This document shows, piece by piece, positions 1-8,177 of a stretch of 58,257 nucleotides of DNA. A program made the position numbers and the translations under genes. The stretch comes from an uncultured Paracoccaceae bacterium. GTDB lineage: Bacteria; Pseudomonadota; Alphaproteobacteria; Rhodobacterales; Rhodobacteraceae. The notes below the pieces were generated by a model. That model had not been told where the DNA came from and searched no databases. It saw only the letters and a list, made by a program, of their open reading frames with translations. Within the stretch, counting starts at the first letter, position 1. Every line of letters begins with the position of its first letter. The stretch is taken from the NCBI GenBank assembly GCA_937995865.1, contig CALKJA010000080.1:1-58257 (forward strand), written 5' to 3'.

Positions 1-205
1 GTTACCTGTTTAGAATCAGTCACTTACGCGGTATTTCAGCACAACATTTTGTAGTGATCTTGTTACCCGACCACCAAAAACGCGGTCGCGCGATCTCGAA
101 TGGCTGAGATTCCACTATTTTCGATTTCCCGGAATCAGTGCTTGCAATCCTCCCAACTCAAGTTAAAGTTGAAAAATCGAGACTCCAGATACAGAAAGAC
201 GGAAT
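1..205. other. Left-end non-coding leader
   Basis: I find no gene here. The stretch is AT-richer than the rest and contains several ATTTTCGATTT- and TTGTTACC-like words. A weak sigma70-like pair (TTGCAA near 141, TAAAGT near 163) could drive the first rightward operon. GACGGA just upstream of the ATG at 206 is a plausible ribosome-binding site. If the genome is circular or terminally joined, this segment continues the repeat-rich region at the right end. Confidence 0.4.
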
Positions 206-889
206 ATGAGCATTCAGAAAAAGACCCTCTTAGATGAAGCAATAGCAAAATCGGTCGGCCAGATCGCAGACTTCATCAGCCCGCTTGTGCCTGTCGGCAA
301 GTTCCATGAGGGCGGCTTTGTCGGCTCCGGGGCGATACCCGAATCGGCAAAACTGCCGCTCAAGGGTGAAGTAATTACGATCCTCAACAAGCCGACAATG
401 ATCCCGCTGATCCAATCACCGGACTATGTTATTCCGAAGGATCGAGCAGACGAACTGCGCCGGAAAATGACCGAGCGGCTGGATCGTTCAATGACCGAGG
501 CTTTCGGCGCATCGACTTCTGTTACCGTGACGGCAAACGCCGCGCCGGACGATCAGGAGCCGATGACGGCTGAGAAAATGCTCGCTGTAATGAACAAGGT
601 GCGCAAGGAAATCGGCAAGTTGCCAATGCTCGTTTCGAGCGCCCAACTGCCAGTCGATTCGATCACCACATTCACATTCGAGGATCGCAAATACTGCGGT
701 GCTCACCCCGATCTTTGGGATCAGGTGAAGGAAGACATCGGCACCGGCTATCAGGTCGAAAGCCAAACTGGCGTGCTCTTTAATGGCGTCGAAATCATCG
801 ACATTGACGCAGACACGCCGGATGCGCGCAAGGAACGCGGCAACTTCTATCACGCCATGGCTGGCGCAATGCTCGGAGACAACAAATGA
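206..889 (+). CDS. Hypothetical phage protein, 227 aa
   Basis: I do not recognise this protein. It has two parts: residues 1-90, with a Gly-rich patch (HEGGFVGSG) followed by a beta-rich stretch, and residues 100-227, an acidic alpha/beta region with a Cys and several aromatic residues (FEDRKYCGAHPDLW). There is no signal peptide or membrane segment. It is the first gene of a rightward run of six short genes joined by 1-11 bp overlaps, so they are probably translationally coupled. The ATG is preceded by GACGGA. The function is unknown; its place beside the replication block suggests an early or middle gene. Confidence 0.75.
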   Translation: MSIQKKTLLDEAIAKSVGQIADFISPLVPVGKFHEGGFVGSGAIPESAKLPLKGEVITILNKPTMIPLIQSPDYVIPKDRADELRRKMTERLDRSMTEAFGASTSVTVTANAAPDDQEPMTAEKMLAVMNKVRKEIGKLPMLVSSAQLPVDSITTFTFEDRKYCGAHPDLWDQVKEDIGTGYQVESQTGVLFNGVEIIDIDADTPDARKERGNFYHAMAGAMLGDNK

Positions 890-1104
890 GCGACCAGAAG
901 TATCGCCCGTTCTGCGGCGAGGCCCAATTTGAAGGCAAGAAAACCTTCCGATTCGGCACCGTATTTCTGCCAGCCGACACACCATATCACGAGGTCGAAC
1001 AAGAACTATCGAAGCTGTGGCACGAAACAATGCCAATCGAGCACCCGACCTTTTCCATCATCCCCGGCATGATCTTTTTCGTGCCAACCGAGGAGACCGA
1101 ATAA
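886..1104 (+). CDS. Hypothetical protein, 72 aa
   Basis: A small unrecognised protein. Its start overlaps the upstream stop (ATGA), which is typical of translational coupling. The sequence alternates charged and aromatic residues (FEGKKTFRFGTVFLP) and looks like a small soluble beta-rich fold, with no membrane segment. Its stop overlaps the next start by one base. Confidence 0.65.
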   Translation: MSDQKYRPFCGEAQFEGKKTFRFGTVFLPADTPYHEVEQELSKLWHETMPIEHPTFSIIPGMIFFVPTEETE

Positions 1105-1637
1105 TGACATACGAAGAGAAACTGAAAGCCGCCTACCAAAAGTGCCGCGAGATCGACAAAGAGCGATCAGCCCTGAGTGAAAAACTGCGCAAAGATGTCG
1201 CTGCGTACAAAGACAAGCGGCGCAAGGAAATGGACGACGAGTTCGAGGCAGCATACGATAAGCAGATCGCCGCCGACAAAGAATATGAGCAGATCAAACT
1301 TGCCCGCCCGCCCCACGAGTGGGTTGGAAAATACGTCTATATCAGGACAGGCAAACGCTCAATGTTCCACCACACAACAACCTACACAACCCGCTGCGGT
1401 ATCGTTGAGCAAAGGGTCAAGGGGACCAAATTTCCAGCCAACGAGAAGTACCGTTTACCGGAATTGGGTGAGTCGTTTGTGCGTCTCTTGAAGGCTGACG
1501 GCAGTATCGGTATTGCGTTCGAGAAGTTGGGCAAAGACCACGCATGGAAACTCGACGAGTGCCAAGAACCTGCGATCCCAAAGAGGGCCATTGCGGTTGC
1601 CAAGCGCATCGTTGCACGGGAGAAATCAGGTGACTAG
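1104..1637 (+). CDS. Hypothetical protein with N-terminal coiled coil, 177 aa
   Basis: I start this at the ATG that overlaps the upstream stop (TAATG), giving MTYEEKLKAAYQK; an earlier in-frame ATG at 1017 lies inside the previous gene. Residues 1-65 are strongly charged and helical (many K/E/R, Ala) and likely form a coiled coil. Residues 70-177 look globular, with basic patches (TRCGIVEQRVKGTKF). No catalytic motif is recognised. It lies in the same overlapping operon as its neighbours. Confidence 0.65.
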   Translation: MTYEEKLKAAYQKCREIDKERSALSEKLRKDVAAYKDKRRKEMDDEFEAAYDKQIAADKEYEQIKLARPPHEWVGKYVYIRTGKRSMFHHTTTYTTRCGIVEQRVKGTKFPANEKYRLPELGESFVRLLKADGSIGIAFEKLGKDHAWKLDECQEPAIPKRAIAVAKRIVAREKSGD

Positions 1638-1857
1638 GCCGCTCGAAGAATACCAGATCGTAACGCAAGACCAATTGCTGCACGCGCCGTCACCAGACAC
1701 GCCCGCGTATTGGTCGCTGTGCGAGGCGACACTGGCCGAAATCGAAGCGCAATTCGGGCCAACCGGCGCGGTGAAAGCTGTTAGACTCACCGATCCAAAC
1801 TGGTCAATGGACTGGCTCGGGATCGCGATTGTGAAAGACGAACCAAATGACCAATAA
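1630..1857 (+). CDS. Hypothetical protein, 75 aa (GTG start)
   Basis: The frame starts best at a GTG that overlaps the end of the upstream gene by eight bases (VTRPLEEYQIVTQDQ). The longer open frame to 1513 would run antiphase through the upstream gene. The product is a small acidic soluble protein of unknown function with a WSMDWLGIAIVKDE terminus. It overlaps the next gene by 11 bases. Confidence 0.55.
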   Translation: MTRPLEEYQIVTQDQLLHAPSPDTPAYWSLCEATLAEIEAQFGPTGAVKAVRLTDPNWSMDWLGIAIVKDEPNDQ

Positions 1858-2065
1858 ACCGAAACGCTGCGAGTTCATGGGCGGCCCGAAGAACGGCCAA
1901 ATGCTGCATGTCCGGCAGGGCCAGACTCGAGTCACATTTGAGGAGTTGAAACCCTCCCAATATGGCTTTGCTCCGCTCGAAGAGGGTGCTATCCCGGTGC
2001 AGACGACAACGCATGTATATAAGGAAGTGGGGCCGGGAAGGTTCTGCTATTTTGGAATGGAATGA
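1847..2065 (+). CDS. Hypothetical protein, 72 aa
   Basis: A small protein beginning MTNKPKRCEFMGGPKNG. The CEFxGGPxNGQ-like N-terminus recurs in small phage proteins of unknown function, but I cannot assign a role. The gene contains one of four copies of the 10-bp palindrome GACTCGAGTC (1924-1933). Its stop overlaps the next start. Confidence 0.6.
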   Translation: MTNKPKRCEFMGGPKNGQMLHVRQGQTRVTFEELKPSQYGFAPLEEGAIPVQTTTHVYKEVGPGRFCYFGME

Positions 2066-2238
2066 TGTCAGAACCTACCGATTGGGAAGCACTGCAAACA
2101 CCCTTTTCCTCAGACGAGGATGAAGGTGAAATTGACGCGATTATCGAGGAGGAACTGCACCAGCAGCCGAAGCCTCGCACCTACCTGTCGAAGAAAAAGT
2201 TTGCGCAAGGGCGTCTTGCTCTGTATAGACTTTGTTGA
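2065..2238 (+). CDS. Small acidic-then-basic protein, 57 aa
   Basis: A short reading frame begins at an ATG overlapping the previous stop (TGATG) and ends at TGA 2236-2238. The N-terminal half is very acidic (FSSDEDEGEIDAIIEEE); the C-terminal half is basic (TYLSKKKFAQGR). Overlap coupling with its neighbour is the main support. It is the last gene of the left rightward operon before the terminator region. The function is unknown. Confidence 0.5.
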   Translation: MSEPTDWEALQTPFSSDEDEGEIDAIIEEELHQQPKPRTYLSKKKFAQGRLALYRLC

Positions 2239-2616
2239 CAACGAATCGGGCGTTATCGGGACAACATTGGCGATAACGGGCAACCGGCAGATAACCTTGA
2301 CCAACGTAAAGCTGGAACCTGCTGACCCTCCGACAAGTGGAGTAGGACCACTTCTTCCTGAGCCTAGGGAATAGCACCTACAAGGGCGACCGCGAGAGCG
2401 GGGTTTCGGTTAGAGTCTCACCGATCTTCACACAGTTTCCGAGGAACGGCGGTTCGATCCCGCCTCGCTGGCCGAGACTTGGTGGCACACAGGGTTCGAG
2501 TCCCGAACATCGCTCTGCGGTGAATGTTTATACCCTCACGGTTAAGGGTGGCCAACGAAAAGGCCCGCTAGGAGTGATCCCGGCGGGCCTTTTTAGTGTC
2601 TGGTTTCGATCTCAGA
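2239..2616. other. Intergenic region with two tRNA T-arm-like remnants
   Basis: Two T-arm-like elements lie 44 bp apart. At 2448-2464 a GGCGG stem, a TTCGATC loop and a CCGCC stem form a perfect T-arm. At 2492-2504, GGGTTCGAGTCCC forms a shorter one. Upstream of the first is a D-loop-like GGTTAGAG (2408-2415); upstream of the second is a GGCCGAGACTTGGTGG stretch resembling the 5' part of a Leu-type tRNA. I cannot fold either into a full cloverleaf with a sound acceptor stem and anticodon arm, so I read them as decayed or partial tRNAs, not functional genes. A separate hairpin lies at 2531-2550. Confidence 0.35.
2558..2594. terminator. Bidirectional rho-independent terminator
   Basis: The sequence AAAAGGCCCGC (2558-2568) pairs with GCGGGCCTTTTT (2583-2594) around a 14-base loop, giving a GC-rich stem with A-tract and T-tract on either side. 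It sits between the end of the rightward small-gene operon and the end of the leftward primase-helicase gene, so it can terminate both. Confidence 0.9.
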
Positions 2617-5196
2617 TCAGAAGACCGCAGGGACCTTCCCTGTTTCAATGTCGTCGGCCAGCCCGTAACGGAAATAGGCACGCTGTTTGCCATAGCGACC
2701 GAACATACGCACCTTCGTTGCGCGGCTATCCCAACCGGGCACAAGACGCATTGCTCGACCGACCACTTGGGCGGCTTGAGCGTTGTAAGACCGAGGATCG
2801 TTACCCAAAGCCTCAATCCAAATGACCTTCAAGCAGGTGATGTTGCGAACGACCTTCTCGTCCGATCCGAAACCGTCATCCTGACTGATTTCCTCGTCCA
2901 ACCATGCTGCGATCTGACCGGCCATGGCGTCTTCCACGGTCTCAACCCGACGGCTCTCTTGCAGACGCTCTGCTTCAAGCGCAGCTTCGTCATCAGACAG
3001 GTAAAGAGGCAAAGGCCCGTGCGGCTGCTTCTCACGCATCTCCTGATAGCGCATCTTTGCTTCTGCCCACAACTGGTCAACCTCCTCACGAAGGCCCTCA
3101 ATGTCGATATTCTGATCGTCAGCAAGCAAGCATTCGATAGGCCAGAAACGACGACCGCCGGTATCATCGCGCAGATACTTCGCATCGTTGGTCGAACCAA
3201 TGAAGATGCACTGCCGATGATAGTCCTGTGGGCGCTTGGCCCATGCCAGACGAGCACGGTCAACCCGGCGTGAGATAAACGCCTTAATCGACTGGACATC
3301 GCCTTTCGAGAAGCCGGACAACTCGGGAATCTCGATAATCCATGCGTTCTGCATCGACTCGATCATCTTATTGGTGTTGTCGAACTCTGAGGCCAATTCC
3401 CCGAACCAGTTGCGCGCCAGCGTCTCAATGAACGTGGTCTTGCGTTTACCCTGCATACCTTCAAGGATCACAGCGTAATCGAACTTGTGCCCCGGCTCAT
3501 AAATGCGCGTCACGCCGCCGGTCATCATCATTCGAGCGACCGACCGGCTGTATGCCGAATCAGGTGAGCCAAAATAACGCACGAACAGGGTATCGAGACG
3601 CGGCACGCCATCCCATTTCAGGTTGTCGAGGTATTCCCGGACAGGGTGAAACAGTTTGTCGTTTGCTGCCATGGAGATAGCGGCGCTGAGATCGCGGTCG
3701 GAGACCTTGACGGAGTAGCCGCCCATGCGTCCCGGCGTCTCAATGAGATCGCGGATCGCATGGTCATGCACGTCCTTCCAAAGATCACCGTTCACGGTAT
3801 CCTGCTGCTTCCAAATGAGGCCCGTAAGCTGCTTGGTGCCCTGTGGTCCGTCACGCTTTTTGCGCAGCTTACCGGGAGTGCCCATGCGGACCAGACCTTC
3901 GGAGAACTCGTTGTACGCCACGACGCCCTTTGAGCGGATGTCGTTGGCCACGATCAGGCGAATGTTAGGCAGAGTGGGCCGGATACCGCCGTCGTCGGTG
4001 TAATCCAGCTTTTCCATCCATGCGATAGGGCTTTCGGTCGATTTCTTCGTCTCGATCAGTTCGTCGAGGTCGTCGAGATCATCCGTGGCTGGCTGCGCTG
4101 CTGCTTTCGGTGCAGGTGTGCCGAGCAGATCGTCGAGATCGTCAGCAACACTGGCCGGTCCAGCCTTGTCGGGTGCCGCAGGCTTAGATTCCGCTGACTC
4201 GGTTTCTTCCTCGTCGTCGAACCCGTCGCTGCCGTCGATGATCGCAGAGAACTTGTCCTCGAAACGAGCATGGCGCGACGCTTGCACGACGGTCGCCATC
4301 CGAATGTTCCGGCTCTTGCTATCCTTGAAGGATTTCCACACGACTCGGGCATTGTTAATGTCGAATTTCTCCGACTGGCCTGAGAACTCGCACCACGCAG
4401 CAAACGCCTCGCCCTCAAGCCCGCGATTGGCGAACTCGTGGTGCAATGCCATGCCGACTTGGAACCAGCCGTCGCGGTCTTCACACCACTCATCAACCGG
4501 AAGCGAATCGAGGTGTTTCTTTGCCTCTTTGATAGTCAGGCCGAGCGGCGGTCGATCATCAACCTCTCCGGTCTCAGCAGCATCACGGACGCCCTCGATA
4601 CTCTCAAGGTGGGTTGCCGGGACATTGGGCACCACGCCGAGATCAATCATATCCCAATCGAATGCGCGGCCCCACACATACTCGGCACCCGTGTCAGGGT
4701 GAACCGACGGAGGCAGAGCGACTTGCTTGCCTGTGCCGAACAACTCGATTTCCCAATCGTTCTTTTTGACCGGGCGACCTTTCTTGCTGTCGAACACCAT
4801 CTCGTGTCCGGGAGAGATTGCGAGTTTCTTCGACGAGAACGGCTTGTCTGTGATGAAATAGAAGTGACGTGATTCGCCGCCTGATCCTGAGACCACAAAC
4901 GGGAACTTGGTGTAGCCGGGAAGCAGTTGCTCAAGGCGAGCGTGCGCCTCGTCAACAAGGTCATCCTTGCGAATGTCGAGGTCGATGGCGTGGAGATAGC
5001 CGCCACCGACCTGCGACGGTTCGCCGAGGCGAACACCAACATTGTTGTCGGGCCGATAATCGCGCTGCAATTCGGCAAAGGTCTTCCGCGCAATAGTGCT
5101 CCACGCCCCCTCAACAGGGGCCTTGGATTGCGGTCGGAGCCAATGCACCGAAAAGCCAGCGTCAACGAGCGGCTTGATTGTTTGAATAATTGACAT
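2617..5196 (-). CDS. Prim-Pol / VirE-type primase-helicase
   Basis: The 859-residue protein probably makes primers and unwinds DNA for phage replication. Residues 1-190 resemble the bifunctional primase/polymerase (Prim-Pol) fold, with GVRLG and a DLDIRKDD acidic site. Residues 215-310 resemble a PriCT-type domain (WFQVGMALHHEF). Residues 430-800 match the VirE/virulence-associated E helicase family, with a Walker-A-like GMQGKRKTTF near residue 578, ELSGFSKGDVQSIKAFIS, and a sensor-like STND. The acidic linker (about 325-390) contains DDLDDLLGT and DDLDDLDELIE, matching the DDLL motif seen in other phage proteins here. The Walker A is unusual in having KRK instead of a glycine before the lysine. 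It is transcribed leftward with the small HTH gene at 5235. Confidence 0.85.
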   Translation of the reverse strand: MSIIQTIKPLVDAGFSVHWLRPQSKAPVEGAWSTIARKTFAELQRDYRPDNNVGVRLGEPSQVGGGYLHAIDLDIRKDDLVDEAHARLEQLLPGYTKFPFVVSGSGGESRHFYFITDKPFSSKKLAISPGHEMVFDSKKGRPVKKNDWEIELFGTGKQVALPPSVHPDTGAEYVWGRAFDWDMIDLGVVPNVPATHLESIEGVRDAAETGEVDDRPPLGLTIKEAKKHLDSLPVDEWCEDRDGWFQVGMALHHEFANRGLEGEAFAAWCEFSGQSEKFDINNARVVWKSFKDSKSRNIRMATVVQASRHARFEDKFSAIIDGSDGFDDEEETESAESKPAAPDKAGPASVADDLDDLLGTPAPKAAAQPATDDLDDLDELIETKKSTESPIAWMEKLDYTDDGGIRPTLPNIRLIVANDIRSKGVVAYNEFSEGLVRMGTPGKLRKKRDGPQGTKQLTGLIWKQQDTVNGDLWKDVHDHAIRDLIETPGRMGGYSVKVSDRDLSAAISMAANDKLFHPVREYLDNLKWDGVPRLDTLFVRYFGSPDSAYSRSVARMMMTGGVTRIYEPGHKFDYAVILEGMQGKRKTTFIETLARNWFGELASEFDNTNKMIESMQNAWIIEIPELSGFSKGDVQSIKAFISRRVDRARLAWAKRPQDYHRQCIFIGSTNDAKYLRDDTGGRRFWPIECLLADDQNIDIEGLREEVDQLWAEAKMRYQEMREKQPHGPLPLYLSDDEAALEAERLQESRRVETVEDAMAGQIAAWLDEEISQDDGFGSDEKVVRNITCLKVIWIEALGNDPRSYNAQAAQVVGRAMRLVPGWDSRATKVRMFGRYGKQRAYFRYGLADDIETGKVPAVF

Positions 5197-5234
5197 TCTT
5201 TCCCTTCCTAAGATGTTCGCGGCTCAGGCCGGGA

Positions 5235-5519
5235 TCAAAGGAAAGGTCGAAGATCGTCTTCGGTCAGAAGGTCAGGTCCATCGGACAGGTCACTATCCTG
5301 AACCGATTCGCTCAGTTCAACGAGACGCTTGCGCCCGCGCTTGGAGATTTCGTCAGACCGGAGCCACCGATAAACGCCTTCCGCAGACATGCTGAGTTTG
5401 GCAGCAAGTTCAGACACTTGAAGCCGACCTTCTGTGTCGCAGTAAATAGGGAAGCGTTGGCACAGCAGCTTATAGAGGCCGCCGTCAATGGCTTGGGATT
5501 TAGGTGTGATCTTTGTCAT
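5235..5519 (-). CDS. Small HTH protein, 94 aa
   Basis: The start is the ATG at 5517-5519, preceded on the minus strand by AGGAGATACACAG; the longer frame to 5546 would place that site inside the gene. Residues 35-75 look like a helix-turn-helix (VSELAAKLSMSAEGVYRWL), similar to Cro/AlpA-type DNA-binding proteins. It sits just upstream of the primase-helicase gene and beside the divergent intergenic region, so it may regulate either operon. Confidence 0.65.
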   Translation of the reverse strand: MTKITPKSQAIDGGLYKLLCQRFPIYCDTEGRLQVSELAAKLSMSAEGVYRWLRSDEISKRGRKRLVELSESVQDSDLSDGPDLLTEDDLRPFL

Positions 5520-5579
5520 CTGTGTATCTCCTGATTCGTTGCCCAAACTAAACAGAACGACATAAAGTTCAAGAATAAG

Positions 5580-5608
5580 TTGACATTGAATTTACGATCC
5601 GCTCTTAC
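5580..5608 (+). promoter_or_regulatory. Putative sigma70-type promoter
   Basis: A perfect TTGACA (5580-5585) is followed after 17 bp by TCTTAC (5603-5608), about 55 bp upstream of the rightward gene at 5663. The -35 is strong, the -10 weak. The 143-bp divergent intergenic region also has a weaker leftward pair that could serve the HTH and primase genes. Confidence 0.55.
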
Positions 5609-5662
5609 GTACTCACCGCTTGATAGCGTTACACACCGATTCGGAACAAGGGACACTACCCA

Positions 5663-6406
5663 ATGAGCATTGAACAACTACTCAAAGAGAACACTGCCGC
5701 ACTGACACGCATGGGCGACCTGCTGGAAATCAGCAACGCCGCGCGCGCAGACCTTCTGGCCCAAGCTGGCGGGACTGCATCAGCAGCACCAGCCGCATCG
5801 ACCGCAAGCGATTCGGATATGACCGTCGCCGAGATCAAGGCCGCCGTCAAAGATGCAGACAAAGCGACGCTCGAAGCGATGCTGACTGCCGAAAACGAAG
5901 GCAAGGCTCGCACCAGTGCAGTCAAGGCGATCCAAGACGCAATCGACGCGCTTCCGACCGGCGAAACAACCGCCGAAGAGGGAAACGAGGAAGTCACGGA
6001 AGATGCGGAGTCGAAGACTGCGGATACGACCACGGAGACCACGACTACATCCCCGGCGTCTGCCTCCCCTTCTGACGACAAGAACGCTCAGCCGGTGCCT
6101 GCGGGCGTCACGGGCGAACAAGCAGCCGGTGCGTTCGGTGCATGGTTCGGCGAGACTGACGACGAAGACGAGCGTGCGAAACGCCGTGCATTTGTCGGTC
6201 AGATCGTGAGCACCCTCGGCGCGAAGATCAGCGAACTCGACGAAGCAGGTCGCCGCAAGGCAATCTTCTATCTGCGTCGTAAGCGCGCCGGTCTGGCGGA
6301 TGACTTCGAGGCAGCATTCGACTTCGACGGCTCACCGACGCAAGACGTGCCGGAAGCCGCAGCAGCCGAAGAACCTGCTGGCGATCCGAACGACGATCTC
6401 CTCTAA
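5663..6406 (+). CDS. Acidic Ala/Thr-rich protein ending in NDDLL
   Basis: Of 247 residues, residues 1-35 are helical (MSIEQLLKENTAALTRMGDLLE). Residues 40-150 are low-complexity A/T/E/S-rich and acidic. Residues 150-225 form a compact helical domain (AFGAWFGETDDEDERAKRRAF, then ISELDEAGRRKAIFYLRRKRAG). The protein ends GDPNDDLL, the same octapeptide that ends the ssDNA-binding-like protein at 8178. It is the first gene of the replication operon, ahead of a strong hairpin array. The function is unknown; it could be a replication accessory or DNA-binding protein. Confidence 0.7.
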   Translation: MSIEQLLKENTAALTRMGDLLEISNAARADLLAQAGGTASAAPAASTASDSDMTVAEIKAAVKDADKATLEAMLTAENEGKARTSAVKAIQDAIDALPTGETTAEEGNEEVTEDAESKTADTTTETTTTSPASASPSDDKNAQPVPAGVTGEQAAGAFGAWFGETDDEDERAKRRAFVGQIVSTLGAKISELDEAGRRKAIFYLRRKRAGLADDFEAAFDFDGSPTQDVPEAAAAEEPAGDPNDDLL

Positions 6407-6510
6407 GCGGGCATACCCGCTACCCCTGCACCCGGTCGCTTCCCCCTCTTGGGCGACCGGGTGCTTAGATGAGGACTGGTGACTCCCTCCCTCCCACCAG
6501 TCCTCTTCTA
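6407..6510 (+). terminator. Array of three hairpins
   Basis: Three adjacent stem-loops follow the gene ending at 6406: GCGGGCATACCCGC (6407-6420); GCACCCGGTCGC (6428-6439) with GCGACCGGGTGC (6453-6464); and GAGGACTGGTG (6471-6481) with CACCAGTCCTC (6495-6505), then TTCTA. None has a long T-tract, so this may be a partial terminator or RNA-processing/stability region that adjusts expression of the acidic protein relative to downstream genes. Confidence 0.6.
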
Positions 6511-6528
6511 AGCAATTGAGGTTGAGGC

Positions 6529-6912
6529 ATGACACCGCAGGAAATAAGAGACATCACAGGAATGGTCGCACGAGTTGCGCCTGTGGGGAGTAGGATCACA
6601 TGCGATCCTGCGCCCGCTGATACGGATGAAGACTGGTTGATCCTTGACCAATTCGGGATTGACGACCGGCTGATCGAACAGGGTTTCGCACGAGAAGGTG
6701 GACCTGAGTTTTACACCGGCAACGATAACGGTGAATTTCGATCTTGGCGGCGCGGCGACATCAATCTGATCGTCACGCCAGACGATAAATTCTACGACCG
6801 ATTTATCACGGCAACGAAGCTGGCGACACGTTTCAATCTCATGCAGAAAGACGACCGGATCGCGCTGTTTCAGGCCGTCTTGTACGGCGTTCGTTGGGAC
6901 AACCTGAGATGA
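6529..6912 (+). CDS. Nucleotidyltransferase-like protein
   Basis: The 127-residue protein has a GSRITCDPAPADTDEDWLIL region (residues 20-40), resembling the GS...D.D metal-binding motif of small nucleotidyltransferases. It continues with RRGDINLIVTPDDKFYDRF and a conserved C-terminal helix (KDDRIALFQAVLYG), as seen in small phage nucleotidyltransferase-like proteins. The substrate is unknown. Its stop overlaps the start of the DUF2800 gene. Confidence 0.65.
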   Translation: MTPQEIRDITGMVARVAPVGSRITCDPAPADTDEDWLILDQFGIDDRLIEQGFAREGGPEFYTGNDNGEFRSWRRGDINLIVTPDDKFYDRFITATKLATRFNLMQKDDRIALFQAVLYGVRWDNLR

Positions 6913-8159
6913 GCGCACACGCAAGGCTAGGACCCTCCTCAGCAGAAGCATGGATGACCTGCCCCGGTTATCCCAATGCGGTCGAAGGACTCCACGATCC
7001 AACATCAGAATATGCAGCAGAAGGCACCGCAGCGCACGCTATCGCTGACGACTGCCTCGCCATGGGCATTGAGGCCGCTGATCTGATCGGATCACACCTC
7101 ACGATCAACGAGAAGGATGAGGACGGCAATGTCACGCAAACATTCACGTTCGAGTGGACCGAAGAGGACGCCGAACAACTCCAATACGGGCTTGATGAGA
7201 TCAGGGCTTTTGAAGGTGAGTTTTTTGGTGAGCACCGCGTCGATCTGTCAGAGGTCTATGGCGTCGAGGGACAATTCGGCACGCTGGATCGCGGAGTCGT
7301 CGGCAAAGACCTGATCGTCGTCGGAGACCTGAAATGGGGCCGGGGGATTCCGGTATCTCCGGTCGAGAACAAGCAGCTTATGATCTACGCGCTCGGCTTC
7401 TGGCACAACATCGCGCGCCATCGCACCAAGGCCACCGATTTCCTCTTCATCATTGACCAGCCGCGCTGTCCCGGCGGCGGCGGACACTGGCGCTGCACAC
7501 TGGACGAATTGCTCGCGTTCCAAGAGGAACTGCGGATCGCAGCACCAAAGACACTCGATCCCGACGCGCCTCGTGTTGCGTCCGAGAAGGGCTGCTTCTG
7601 GTGCCGCCGTCGTCAACAGCCGCCAAGCGAACCGGGCGCGGTCTCGGGCTGCAAGGTCTATGACGAATACGTGCTCGACGCGGTGGGAACCAAATTCGAC
7701 GATCTCGACGATGCCGAGTTTATCGGCGATACGATCCCGCTGGCACAGTACGACCAGCTATCGGCCAAGCGCCGCACCTATATCGTGAAGCACAAAAAGG
7801 TCATTGAGAAATGGCTTGAGTCGTTGCACGCGGCTGTCATCCAAGACGGTCTCAACGGCGAAGAAATCCCCGGCCTGAAAGTCGTCGATGGGCGCAAGGG
7901 CCGGAGGACATGGGTTGACGAGAAGAAAGCAGACGCCTTCCTTGCTCAGAGACTCGGAGAAGACCGATTCACTATTAAGTTGAAGTCGGTCGCCCAAGCT
8001 GTCAAAAGCATGAAACCCGATGAACGTCACATGCTGACCGATTCGGAACTGTTTGTCGAAGGTGTGCCTAAGCCGGTGCTCGTCGATGAGCGGGACGCCC
8101 GCCCTGCGAAAGCAACGGTGGACGAGAAATTTGATGATGTTGAATTTGACACGTTGTGA
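6909..8159 (+). CDS. DUF2800 (RecB/Cas4-like nuclease) protein
   Basis: The start is the ATG overlapping the upstream stop (MSAHARLGPSSAEAWMTCPG). The 416-residue protein matches DUF2800, a PD-(D/E)XK family related to RecB/Cas4 nucleases. It shows LGPSSAEAWMTCPG, the AAEGTAAHAIAD motif, GTLDRGVV..DLIVVGDLKWGRG with the D..D/K catalytic area (about residues 125-150), and a Cys-containing segment (KGCFWCRRRQQ) that could hold a metal cluster. It is followed directly by DUF2815 and DNA polymerase, a common phage replication order. The C-terminus is acidic (FDDVEFDTL), loosely like the DDLL tails nearby. Confidence 0.85.
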   Translation: MSAHARLGPSSAEAWMTCPGYPNAVEGLHDPTSEYAAEGTAAHAIADDCLAMGIEAADLIGSHLTINEKDEDGNVTQTFTFEWTEEDAEQLQYGLDEIRAFEGEFFGEHRVDLSEVYGVEGQFGTLDRGVVGKDLIVVGDLKWGRGIPVSPVENKQLMIYALGFWHNIARHRTKATDFLFIIDQPRCPGGGGHWRCTLDELLAFQEELRIAAPKTLDPDAPRVASEKGCFWCRRRQQPPSEPGAVSGCKVYDEYVLDAVGTKFDDLDDAEFIGDTIPLAQYDQLSAKRRTYIVKHKKVIEKWLESLHAAVIQDGLNGEEIPGLKVVDGRKGRRTWVDEKKADAFLAQRLGEDRFTIKLKSVAQAVKSMKPDERHMLTDSELFVEGVPKPVLVDERDARPAKATVDEKFDDVEFDTL

Positions 8160-8177
8160 ACTTGAAAGGAATTGCCC

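Noticed and set aside
2448-2464. Functional tRNA gene
   Set aside because: Only the T-arm is perfect; no matching acceptor stem, anticodon arm or CCA end could be built.
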